NCBI GenBank assembly: GCA_947475125.1
Contig: CANJMX010000003.1
Span: 1 to 34,218 of the forward strand
DNA: 34,218 bases
Direction of reading: 5' to 3'
Source of the DNA: Actinomycetota bacterium
Lineage (GTDB): Bacteria; Actinomycetota; Thermoleophilia; Miltoncostaeales; Miltoncostaeaceae
Made by a program: the position numbers and the translations under genes. Below, in pieces: positions 8,737 to 16,749 of the stretch. The number at the start of each line of letters is the position of its first letter. Within the stretch, counting starts at the first letter, position 1. The notes under the pieces were generated by a model. It was not told the DNA's origin. It ran no database searches and saw nothing but the letters and a program-made list of their open reading frames with translations.

Positions 8737-8857
8737 TTCGGCTCCCTCGAAGTGGGTGAGCGTGCCGCAGGCGCCTTAAGTGGTGCCGAGCGGGGAACGA
8801 TGCTTCACGTGTCATTGAACCCTGTTGTCAAGGTACTGTCAAGGTGCTGTGACGACG

Positions 8858-8876
8858 AAAAAACCGCTCTCAGCGG
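8858..8876 (-). terminator. intrinsic terminator
   Basis: Minus strand CCGCT-GAG-AGCGG-TTTTTT; preceded by two further small hairpins (GGCC-GAA-GGCC; CACCC-GAA-GGGTG). Confidence 0.75.
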
Positions 8877-8915
8877 GCCTTCGGCCGATGAACCGCCAAA
8901 ACCACCCTTCGGGTG

Positions 8916-9101
8916 CTAGGCGGACGTCTTCGGAGCGGCGGGCGGGGCCTCGGCAGGCTCCGAAGCATCGGGCGTCGAGGCCGTGGGGAGCGGCTCCGGA
9001 CCGCACAGGCGGCAGTACCGGCGACCGGTGACCCCGTCCACGCGAACCTGCGGGCAATGATCCGGGTCGTCCCACAGGCAGGAGAGTGCGCTCATAACCA
9101 T
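8916..9101 (-). CDS. small hypothetical protein with zinc-ribbon-like Cys pairs
   Basis: 61 aa MVMSALSCLWDDPDHCPQVRVDGVTGRRYCRLCG...; followed by a clear intrinsic terminator. Confidence 0.6.
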   Translation of the reverse strand: MVMSALSCLWDDPDHCPQVRVDGVTGRRYCRLCGPEPLPTASTPDASEPAEAPPAAPKTSA

Positions 9102-9160
9102 GGCGCGATTGTGACAGAGCCGGAGGCATCATTGGGGGCCTCGCATGGAATGATGTGCGC

Positions 9161-9562
9161 ATGGCACCGGATGCAGGCAAAGTTCGCATTGACAAGTGGC
9201 TGTGGGCCGCACGTTTCTACAAGACCCGTGGGCTTGCGACCGAGGCCGTGGCAGGTGGACGCGTGCACGTGGGTGGCCAGCGCGTCAAGCCGGCCCGGGA
9301 TGTGCGAATTGACGATGTCATCGAGATCACACGATCCGGGCACTCACCGCTCACCGTTGTGGTGCGCGATCTGGCCGACAAGCGCGGGTCGGCCACGGTG
9401 GCCCAGGGGCTGTACGTCGAGACACCCGAGAGCGTGGAGCTGCGCGAGCGCGACCGCCTGATGCGCAAGATGGCCCCGCCGCCGCCTGGCGCGGGCCTCG
9501 GTGCACGACCGACGAAGCGTGACCGGCGTCGTTTCGACGAGGCCAGACGCGGCGGCGGCTGA
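9161..9562 (+). CDS. S4-domain RNA-binding protein, Hsp15-like
   Basis: VRIDKWLWAARFYKTRGLATEAVAGGRVHVGGQRVKPARDVRIDDVIEI..; basic C-terminal tail. Alternative GTG start at 9155. Confidence 0.9.
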   Translation: MAPDAGKVRIDKWLWAARFYKTRGLATEAVAGGRVHVGGQRVKPARDVRIDDVIEITRSGHSPLTVVVRDLADKRGSATVAQGLYVETPESVELRERDRLMRKMAPPPPGAGLGARPTKRDRRRFDEARRGGG

Positions 9563-9567
9563 CGGGG

Positions 9568-9768
9568 CTAGCGCCCGGCGCCGTGCAGGAAGCTGATGTC
9601 ACGCCCGGGCGGATCGACCTCGGCGCGCCGGCGCGCCTCAAGGGCCACGGCCCAAGGTTCCGGAAGCACAGGCCAGCGCTCGAGCACGGTCTTGTGGCGC
9701 AGAAACCACACCAGTTCCGGCCGGGCGCGATCCCGGACGGTATGAAACCCCTCATCGGCCATGTACAC
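9568..9768 (-). CDS. small hypothetical protein
   Basis: 66 aa ORF MYMADEGFHTVRDRARPELVWFLRHKTVLERWPVLPEPW.. with protein-like composition; no recognised family. Confidence 0.4.
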   Translation of the reverse strand: MYMADEGFHTVRDRARPELVWFLRHKTVLERWPVLPEPWAVALEARRRAEVDPPGRDISFLHGAGR

Positions 9769-9912
9769 ACTGTGCCGGTGCGGGGGCCGTGGGTCCAGCG
9801 CGTGCTGCTATTGATCCGCTGGCGCCCGACTCCCGCCCCGGCGGAAATCATTGTTATGCACGTAGGGGATTGTGCCCGCACCACAGGGCGTGCATGGCCC
9901 TGCCCCCCCGCA

Positions 9913-10872
9913 TCAGGACAGTTCTTGCACCGTGGTGACCACGCCGGCTGGCATGTCGGCTGCGAGGGATTCACGGTCGAGCATGAACCCACCGGCCTCT
10001 TCAAGCGCCGCGATGCGTGCCTCCATCGGCGGGTGCGTCTGAAACATGCCACCGAGCGTCCCGAACACACCCTTGCCCTTCACCAACGGCGACTCGATGT
10101 ACAGATGCGCCGTTGCCCGGGCCACGTGGTGCACCTGGCGTGTGTCGGTGTCGAGGATCCCCAGTGCGCGCGCCATTCCCTCCGGATCGCCCGTGATCTC
10201 AGCTGCCGAGGCGTCTGCCTGGTACTCGCGGCGGCGTGAGAGCGCCATCTGCATCATCACGGCGCCGATCGGCGCCAAGATGAGCGCAACCACGGTTCCG
10301 ATGAGCGCAAGCGGGTTCGAGTTATCACGACCCCCGCCAAACACCAGCACGCGAAGAAGCACGTCGGAGAGGATGAGCAGCACCCCCACCAGCACAGCGG
10401 CGAGCGCCATGGTGCGGATGTCGCGGTTTCGGACGTGGGCGATCTCGTGTGCCATAACGGCACGGAGTTCGCGCTGGGGCATTATCTCGAGGAGGCCGGT
10501 TGTTGCCGCCACGTATGAGTGTTTTGGATCCCGCCCCGATGCGAATGCGTTCGGCGCAGGGTCCTGGATCACGTACACGCGCGGCGTCACTGCGAGCCCG
10601 GCCCCCACTGCGGCCGCCTCAACCGCTTGCCACAGTTCCGGGTACTCCTCCCGCGTTACCGGGGTGGCACCCGCCAGAGTCGCAACCAGGCTGCCTGCCG
10701 CGAACCAGGTGACGATTCCGTACACGACCATTCCTGCACCAATGAGAATGAGCACGGGAAGGTCGACGGCAAGTGACGCCGCCGCGAGCACAATCGCAAT
10801 GAGCACAGCGAAGAGAATGAACAGCAGGAGCGTGCGCCAGCGATTCGACCGGATTTGCTGCTGGAGGGTCAC
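9913..10872 (-). CDS. htpX: M48 family zinc metalloprotease (HtpX-like)
   Basis: RAVMAHEIAHVRNRDIRTMALA (HEXXH), SRRREYQADASAAEITGDPEGMARAL, C-terminal THPPMEARIAALE. Confidence 0.95.
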   Translation of the reverse strand: MTLQQQIRSNRWRTLLLFILFAVLIAIVLAAASLAVDLPVLILIGAGMVVYGIVTWFAAGSLVATLAGATPVTREEYPELWQAVEAAAVGAGLAVTPRVYVIQDPAPNAFASGRDPKHSYVAATTGLLEIMPQRELRAVMAHEIAHVRNRDIRTMALAAVLVGVLLILSDVLLRVLVFGGGRDNSNPLALIGTVVALILAPIGAVMMQMALSRRREYQADASAAEITGDPEGMARALGILDTDTRQVHHVARATAHLYIESPLVKGKGVFGTLGGMFQTHPPMEARIAALEEAGGFMLDRESLAADMPAGVVTTVQELS

Positions 10873-11433
10873 CTACTGGTCGAACGAGACCCGCGGTGCG
10901 GTGCGTGCGGCCTCATTCTCCTCTTCGAAGAACTCAGCGGGCGCGAAGTCGCCCATCTTCGCGACGAATACGGTGGGCACCGTCTTCTGCGTGGCGTTGT
11001 AGCTGGCGACGGTCGAGTTGTAGTACCGACGCGATGCCGCCAGCATCTCTTCAACGTTCGCAAGTTCGGTCTGCAACTGCAGGAAGTTGTTTGACGCCTT
11101 CAGGTCCGGGTAGTTCTCGGCCACCGCAAACAATCCCCCGAGCGCGCTGGCCAGGGCGTTGTTCGCCATTCCGGTGGCAGCGGGACCATGGGCCGACATC
11201 GCACCGGTGCGGGCCTCGGTAACGGCCTGAAACACGCCGCGCTCGTGCGCGGCGTAGCCCTTCACGGTCTCAATGAGGTTCGGGATGAGGTCGTATCGCC
11301 GACGCAACTGCACGTCGATGTTCGACCATCCCTGCTGCACCTCAACGCGCAGGCGCACCAGGCGGTTGTAGAGAAATACCGCCCAGAGAACGAGCACAAC
11401 GACAATTGCGAGGACGACAATTAGCGTAATCAT
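10873..11433 (-). CDS. lemA: LemA family protein
   Basis: YNRLVRLRVEVQQGWSNIDVQLRRRYDLIPNLIETVKGYAAHE..ANVEEMLAASRRYYNSTVASYN. Confidence 0.96.
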   Translation of the reverse strand: MITLIVVLAIVVVLVLWAVFLYNRLVRLRVEVQQGWSNIDVQLRRRYDLIPNLIETVKGYAAHERGVFQAVTEARTGAMSAHGPAATGMANNALASALGGLFAVAENYPDLKASNNFLQLQTELANVEEMLAASRRYYNSTVASYNATQKTVPTVFVAKMGDFAPAEFFEEENEAARTAPRVSFDQ

Positions 11434-11477
11434 GGGCGCATCCTTGCAGGTCGAACGGACCAGTCACCGGGGATCGG

Positions 11478-12290
11478 TCACACCGGCACAGTCCGGGCGC
11501 GATCCGGGTCACCGCTGCGCGATGCCTCGTGGAGCGCCGCCGCAATCTCGGCAACGCGGGTGTTGCCGAGGTCGTATGTGCACACGCCCTGCACCTCGCG
11601 CACGGTCCTGCTCTCAACCACAGTCGAGATCACCAGTGCGCCATCGGCGGCTCCCAACTCGTCAAGCGTGCGCGTACGGATGTGCAGATCGGTCACCTCT
11701 GCGAGCAGACGCCGGGTGATCGAGTCGAGCACCCCGGCCGAGAGCGGCGGGGCACATACGTCGTTTCCCTCAAACCACACGAGGCTCGCTACCGGGCACT
11801 CGAGCACTGTGCGCGAGTCGGCTTCCACGAACAGAGCGGTATTCGCCCCCGCGGCGGTCGCCAGGCGCGCCGCCTGCATGTTGGCCGCGTAGCTCAGGGT
11901 CTTCGCGCCGATCAGGAGCGGCGTTACCCGATGGTCCACGGGGTGGATGACCCAGCCGTCAGGCGCCTCGGGAATAAGCGGCTCCTCGCGGTGAACACGC
12001 AGCCCGCCCCTGCTCAACATCGACCGCAGGGCAGAGTCGCCATGGGTCGCGGCGTCGGAGATCGCCGTGATCTCCGCCCGCATCTGAGCACGGTCGAATG
12101 GAATACTCACACCGGCCGCAGAGCGCTCCATCCGGTCGAGATGCGCGTCGAGCGTGCGCGGCACGTGGTCGTACAGGCGCATCCCCTCGAAAACGCCATC
12201 ACCGCGGACGAATCCATCGTCAAGCGGGATAACAGGGGCTTCGCCCTCCGGCAGGAGGACTCCATCGATCATCAGGCGGAGTGCAGTCAT
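11478..12290 (-). CDS. class IV PLP-dependent aminotransferase (branched-chain aminotransferase / aminodeoxychorismate lyase family)
   Basis: LPLDDGFVRGDGVFEGMRLYD-type start, KTLSYAANMQAARLATAAGANTALFVE, GVLDSITRRLLAE; start placed at internal ATG 12290. Confidence 0.9.
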   Translation of the reverse strand: MTALRLMIDGVLLPEGEAPVIPLDDGFVRGDGVFEGMRLYDHVPRTLDAHLDRMERSAAGVSIPFDRAQMRAEITAISDAATHGDSALRSMLSRGGLRVHREEPLIPEAPDGWVIHPVDHRVTPLLIGAKTLSYAANMQAARLATAAGANTALFVEADSRTVLECPVASLVWFEGNDVCAPPLSAGVLDSITRRLLAEVTDLHIRTRTLDELGAADGALVISTVVESRTVREVQGVCTYDLGNTRVAEIAAALHEASRSGDPDRARTVPV

Positions 12291-12341
12291 GCCGCGATTC
12301 TGCACGAATCGGCCGGGAAAGCGAATTCCCGGGTCCCGCCT

Positions 12342-12770
12342 TTAGGGAAGCGGCGCGCGCAGGGGGTCGGTGGTCGCCTGAGGAAGGACGATGCCCAGAC
12401 GCAACCAGTCGCCCCGAGCACCCCCGCTGCGGAAGTCGTTCAGGCCTGCCATCCGTGAGTCCTCATCCGGATAGATCATCACCATTGCCGACGGACGCCG
12501 TTCGAGCCCAGCGGCCTTATCGGGGGGCAGATCCAGTACGACACGCAGGTCGATCTCGATGGGCGAGGTGATGGTGGCCACGGCAACAAGCCCCTCCTCT
12601 CCCCTCTCGATGCTCGCGGTGCCCTTTGGGCGGTCCTCGGCTTCCCAGAGCGCGGCGAGCATCGCGTGCGCGTCCGGTGCGATCTGCCCATGTACCAGCG
12701 CCGGTGATTCGGGCCGGCGCATGAGGATGATGTCGGGGTTTCCGAGATGGAGGGTGATGGATTCGCTCAT
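12342..12770 (-). CDS. hypothetical protein
   Basis: Start trimmed to ATG at 12770 (MSESITLHLGNPDIILMRRPESPALVHGQIAPDAHAMLAALWEAEDRPKG..). Confidence 0.6.
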   Translation of the reverse strand: MSESITLHLGNPDIILMRRPESPALVHGQIAPDAHAMLAALWEAEDRPKGTASIERGEEGLVAVATITSPIEIDLRVVLDLPPDKAAGLERRPSAMVMIYPDEDSRMAGLNDFRSGGARGDWLRLGIVLPQATTDPLRAPLP

Positions 12771-12814
12771 GGCCGGGGACCCTACCCCGTACCCGCGTCT
12801 ATGGTGAGGACGAA

Positions 12815-13759
12815 GTGGCCATCTCACGCCCCGAATTGGAGGCGGCCCTGGGGCATCCGGTGCTCCTCATGGTGCCGCCAGACGCCGACCATCCGGTCAC
12901 CATTGCGGTGTCGGTGGTGGGTGAGCCGGCACGCGTGCGCGCCGCATGGGTACGTGACACCGGAGAGGTGCTGGCACGCGTCGCATGCCCTCCCGGCGTT
13001 CCCAGCGCCGTTCGCCCAGCCATCGCGGCAATCGTGGAGGTCGCAGAGAACGGCGTGTCGGATCGGGTCATTCTCGGCCGTGTGTCGAAGGGCATCACGG
13101 CCGCCCGGCTTCTGGTGGCCGACCCGGATCCGATCACCGTGGCGGTGGCGGACAGTGGGCTGCTCGCCGCCCGGATCCCCATGGGCATCGCAGTGGTGGC
13201 GCTTGAGGTGCTGAGTTCCGAAGGCGAGCCCATCGGGCGCCTCGACCACACGGGGTTCACCGAGCTGCGTCTCGTGGCCGGGCGGCTCGAGGGGCATCTG
13301 GGATCAGGTCACGGGATGGCCGCGGGCTTCGGGGCCGGTGACACGGTGGCCGACCTGGCGATTGCAGAACTCGAGGCGGGGTACGCGGCGTGTCTGCCCA
13401 CATGGCTTCCCGACGGCTTCTCGCAGACAACCGTGCGCGTGGAGCCCGAGGCCGCGTACCCCTTTGCCCCGCCCGCAATCGCCCTGTCATGGACCGGGGA
13501 CGGAGACTCCCGTGTGCTCTTACGGCAGTGCCCTGGCCCGCTGGCGGTCCCCGAACTCCCCGATGCCCGGGGGCGGGCCGTGGATCTCGGGATCGCCACC
13601 GGCGTCCTCCGCGGCCGCGGGCGCGGTATGTCATTCGTTGTGTGGGAGGCCGGGGACCGCGCCTTCGGTCTGCAGGTGCGGGGTGTCGATGACGTTGACG
13701 CAGTCGCAGTGATGGTGGCCTCATCCGTGCCCGCGGCGCCTGCGCCGCCGATGACATAG
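12815..13759 (+). CDS. hypothetical protein; C-terminal part vaguely DUF4367/MucB-like
   Basis: 314 aa ORF; C-terminal CLPTWLPDGFSQTTVRVEPE..AIALSWTGDGDSRVLLRQCPG..VVWEAGDRAFGLQVRGVDDVDAVAVMVASS. Confidence 0.65.
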   Translation: MAISRPELEAALGHPVLLMVPPDADHPVTIAVSVVGEPARVRAAWVRDTGEVLARVACPPGVPSAVRPAIAAIVEVAENGVSDRVILGRVSKGITAARLLVADPDPITVAVADSGLLAARIPMGIAVVALEVLSSEGEPIGRLDHTGFTELRLVAGRLEGHLGSGHGMAAGFGAGDTVADLAIAELEAGYAACLPTWLPDGFSQTTVRVEPEAAYPFAPPAIALSWTGDGDSRVLLRQCPGPLAVPELPDARGRAVDLGIATGVLRGRGRGMSFVVWEAGDRAFGLQVRGVDDVDAVAVMVASSVPAAPAPPMT

Positions 13760-13768
13760 CCTCAGGGC
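13757..13768 (+). promoter_or_regulatory. candidate leaderless -10 element (TAGCCT-N6-ATG)
   Basis: TAGCCT 13757-13762 (its TAG is also the upstream gene's stop codon), 6 nt, ATG at 13769. Confidence 0.4.
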
Positions 13769-14194
13769 ATGGCTGACGCATATACCCACATCGCCTGCTG
13801 CCTCGATGGGTCGGCGGCTGGTGACGCCGCTCTGGCTGCATCGATCCGAATGCACTCGCTCGGGCCGGGCAAGCTGACCCTGATACACGTGACAGAGCCC
13901 GGGCTCGCCTACGCCGGATTCTCAACCGATGCCGGGCTCGAGAATCTCGACACCGTGCGCACGTGGATGAAGAACACTCTCGCCCTGGCCCCCGGCGCCG
14001 ACGGCGTGCTCCTCGAGGGACACCCGGCCAGCGCCATCTCCGACTGGGCAAAGGAGAATGGCGTGGACCTGCTGGTGGCAGTGCGCCATCGCGGCCGCGC
14101 GGAGCGGATCCTGCTTGGAAGCTTCGCCCAGCACATGACGTACAACGCACCCTGTGCCGTGCTTCTTGTGCACCCGCCTGCCCCCGCGGGGTAG
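13769..14194 (+). CDS. universal stress protein (UspA family)
   Basis: YTHIACCLDGSAAGDAALAASIRMH..LTLIHVTEPG..RHRGRAERILLGSFAQHMTYNAPCAVLLVHPP. Confidence 0.9.
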   Translation: MADAYTHIACCLDGSAAGDAALAASIRMHSLGPGKLTLIHVTEPGLAYAGFSTDAGLENLDTVRTWMKNTLALAPGADGVLLEGHPASAISDWAKENGVDLLVAVRHRGRAERILLGSFAQHMTYNAPCAVLLVHPPAPAG

Positions 14195-14248
14195 GAGCCT
14201 CCCCCTTCGCGTCGAATCCGTCCCCGGACACCACGACCCGGAGGACAC

Positions 14249-14599
14249 ATGCCCGTCCACGCTCTCCCCGCCCCCGTGCGGGTACACATGCTCACTCCGC
14301 TGAGCTTCAACGACGCCCAGGAGATCGGCGACCGCATCAAGTCGGGCGCCTCGGTCTTCATGGACGTACGCACCACCGATCGCGACCTCGAAGAGCGGCT
14401 GCGCGACTTCGTTGGTGGCCTCGCATCCGCGCTCGATGGTTCGGTCACCGATGTCGCCCACGGCATCGTGCTTGTGGCGCCCCACGGTGTGAACGTCTCA
14501 GGTGCTCCCGGATCGCAGGCGGACACGTCGCATGACGACTACGCCGGCTACCGCGACGACCGCGACGTCACGCCGATCTTCGGGCGGCGCTCAGCCTGA
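14249..14599 (+). CDS. SepF-like cell division protein paralog (DUF552 family)
   Basis: LTPLSFNDAQEIGDRIKSGASVFMDVRTTDRDLEERLRDFVGGLASALDGSVTDVAHGIVLVAPHGVNVS aligns with the SepF encoded at 33351-33920; SD GGAGGACAC-ATG. Confidence 0.88.
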   Translation: MPVHALPAPVRVHMLTPLSFNDAQEIGDRIKSGASVFMDVRTTDRDLEERLRDFVGGLASALDGSVTDVAHGIVLVAPHGVNVSGAPGSQADTSHDDYAGYRDDRDVTPIFGRRSA

Positions 14600-14622
14600 T
14601 CACCGCCGCACGGCCCCTGGTC

Positions 14623-14961
14623 GTGATCTACGACGGCAACTGCCGGTTCTGCCGTGCGTTTGCGCATGTGGCACGCCGGGCGGCACGCCCGCCCGGCGTG
14701 CGCCTCCTCCCCTTCGGCCATCCGGCCGCAGAGGCCGTGCTCTCGTCGCTCCCCGGTGACGACCGGTACTCATCGGTCCATGCCCTCCGGGGCCGCGAGC
14801 TGTACTCGGCAACCGACGCATTTCGCGTCATCCTGTCGCGCCTGCGCGGCGGCAATGTCTTCATACGCACACGCGCGTACCGCATCTATCCCGTTGTGGT
14901 GCGGCACCGAACAACGATCGGACGCTTTGTGCCGGATATGAGCCAACCGCCGATCGACTGA
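14623..14961 (+). CDS. DCC family thiol-disulfide oxidoreductase (DUF393)
   Basis: VIYDGNCRFCRAFAHVARR (DxxCxxC), GRELYSATDAFRVILSRL, FVPDMSQPP; start may lie further upstream. Confidence 0.88.
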   Translation: MIYDGNCRFCRAFAHVARRAARPPGVRLLPFGHPAAEAVLSSLPGDDRYSSVHALRGRELYSATDAFRVILSRLRGGNVFIRTRAYRIYPVVVRHRTTIGRFVPDMSQPPID

Positions 14962-14985
14962 CCGGCTTGCGGGCGTGGAGGTCCC

Positions 14986-15246
14986 TCAGCCACCTGCTCG
15001 TGGGTCCTGCTCGCGCAGCCTTCGTGCCCGCTCGGTACGCGTGCCCGCCACGATGACCACCGTCGCAAGCACCCCCCAGAACAGGCCGTACCAGAGGCTC
15101 CGACCCAATGGCTGGTTGAGCAAGGACATGTGGATCAGTGCGAGCACGACGAACGAGACGACAAACGCGGCGGCGACCTGAATGCCGATCGCAAGGTCTT
15201 CCCATCGGATCAGCAGTGCAGGGCGCCCGTTCACGCGGCTGAGCAT
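14986..15246 (-). CDS. small membrane protein, hypothetical
   Basis: 86 aa with two hydrophobic segments (IGIQVAAAFVVSFVVLALIHM; SLWYGLFWGVLATVVIVAGT). Confidence 0.6.
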   Translation of the reverse strand: MLSRVNGRPALLIRWEDLAIGIQVAAAFVVSFVVLALIHMSLLNQPLGRSLWYGLFWGVLATVVIVAGTRTERARRLREQDPRAGG

Positions 15247-15258
15247 ACCCGCCCCCGG

Positions 15259-15270
15259 TACCGTGGCCGC
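15259..15270 (+). promoter_or_regulatory. candidate leaderless -10 element (TACCGT-N6-ATG)
   Basis: TACCGT 15259-15264, 6 nt, ATG 15271, in a 24-bp divergent gap. Confidence 0.45.
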
Positions 15271-16749
15271 ATGAACGAGACCGCGTCATGGGCCACCGCA
15301 TGCGAGTGGATGGGCACGCTTGCCGACCTGCAGGGCGCGTCGGCGGTGCTCGAGTGGGACCGCGAGACGATCATGCCGTCCGGGGCCGCCGAGGCGCGAG
15401 GCGCACAGTTGTCCACGCTGGCGGGGCTGCACCACCGTGCACTCCTCGACCCATCAGTGGGCGACGCCCTTGAGCAGCTGCGGGAGTCGGGTGACCCGGT
15501 TCGTGCCGCGTCAGCGCACGAGGGGCAACGGGAGCGCTCCCGCGCCGAGCGGGTTCCCGAGGCCCTGGTTCGCGAACTCACGGAGGTGTCGTCGCGGTCG
15601 GTGGCGATCTGGACCGACGCCCGGGAGCGCGGCGATGTGTCGGCCTTTGTCGAGGGCATCAGGCCGCTGGTTGCCCTGACGCGCGAGCAGGCGACCTGTC
15701 TGGCAAACGGAGGCGATCCGTATGACGCGCTCATCGACCTGTACGAGCCCGGGACCACCTACGCCGACCTACAGCCGGTGCTTGATGATCTTGCTGCCCG
15801 CGTGGCCCCGCTTGTTGAACGCCTCGCGGGCGCAGGCGGACCCGCACTTCCCGAGCGCGAGTGGGATGGCGATCGCCAGATGGCCCTTGCGTCGGCACTC
15901 GCCGACGAGATCGGCTTCGACCAATCCCGGGGCCTTGTGGGCCGCACTGCGCATCCGGTGACCATGGGCCTGGGGGCAGGCGACACACGGCTCTCCACCC
16001 GCGTCGATGTCGCCGATCCGCTGTCGTCAATCATGGCCGTCATGCACGAGGGTGGCCATGCCCTGTACGACCAGGGAATCCCCGAGGTCTGGCGCCGGAC
16101 CCTCGCCGGCGATGCCCCGTCGCTCGGCGCGCACGAATCGCAGTCCCGCTTCTGGGAGAACCACATCGGGCGGTCGCGTGCGTTCTGGGAGGTCGTCGCA
16201 CCGATGCTTTCGGAGCGGTTCCCCCTGTCGTCAGCGGGTCTCGGGCCGGACGACTACATCCGGGCGCTCAACCGCGTGGAGCGCTCCACGCGGCGCGTGG
16301 AGAGCGACGAGGTCACGTACGACCTGCATATCGTCCTGCGCGCGCGCCTTGAGCGGGCGATGATCCTCGGCGACCTCGATGTCACGGACCTGCCCGGAGC
16401 CTTTGACGAAGGTCTTCACGACCTTCTGGGAATCTCCCCCGCCTCCCCGGCGGAGGGTGCCATGCAGGACATTCACTGGGCGGCGGGCATTATCGGCTAC
16501 TTCCCCACCTACACGCTCGGCAATCTGTACGCCGCGCAACTGGCCGACGCGGCAGAGCGGGCTGTGGGACCGATTGATGAGGTCATCCGCGCTCAGGGCA
16601 TGGCGCCATTTCTCGACTTCCTGCGCGAGACCATCCACTGCCATGGGCGCACGATGAGCACTCCGGACCTCATGCGGCAGGCCACTGGAAGCGACCTCTC
16701 CGCCGAGCCATTCGTCCGGCATCTGGAGCGCACCTACGCGCCACAGTAA
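15271..16749 (+). CDS. carboxypeptidase Taq / M32 metallocarboxypeptidase
   Basis: MAVMHEGGHALYDQGIP (HEXXH), GAHESQSRFWENHIGRSRAFWE, QDIHWAAGIIGYFPTYTLGNLYAAQL; start trimmed to ATG 15271. Confidence 0.95.
   Translation: MNETASWATACEWMGTLADLQGASAVLEWDRETIMPSGAAEARGAQLSTLAGLHHRALLDPSVGDALEQLRESGDPVRAASAHEGQRERSRAERVPEALVRELTEVSSRSVAIWTDARERGDVSAFVEGIRPLVALTREQATCLANGGDPYDALIDLYEPGTTYADLQPVLDDLAARVAPLVERLAGAGGPALPEREWDGDRQMALASALADEIGFDQSRGLVGRTAHPVTMGLGAGDTRLSTRVDVADPLSSIMAVMHEGGHALYDQGIPEVWRRTLAGDAPSLGAHESQSRFWENHIGRSRAFWEVVAPMLSERFPLSSAGLGPDDYIRALNRVERSTRRVESDEVTYDLHIVLRARLERAMILGDLDVTDLPGAFDEGLHDLLGISPASPAEGAMQDIHWAAGIIGYFPTYTLGNLYAAQLADAAERAVGPIDEVIRAQGMAPFLDFLRETIHCHGRTMSTPDLMRQATGSDLSAEPFVRHLERTYAPQ

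Noticed and set aside
9583-10239. 218-aa plus ORF downstream of the Hsp15-like gene
   Set aside because: Antisense to the HtpX coding region for most of its length, no motifs.
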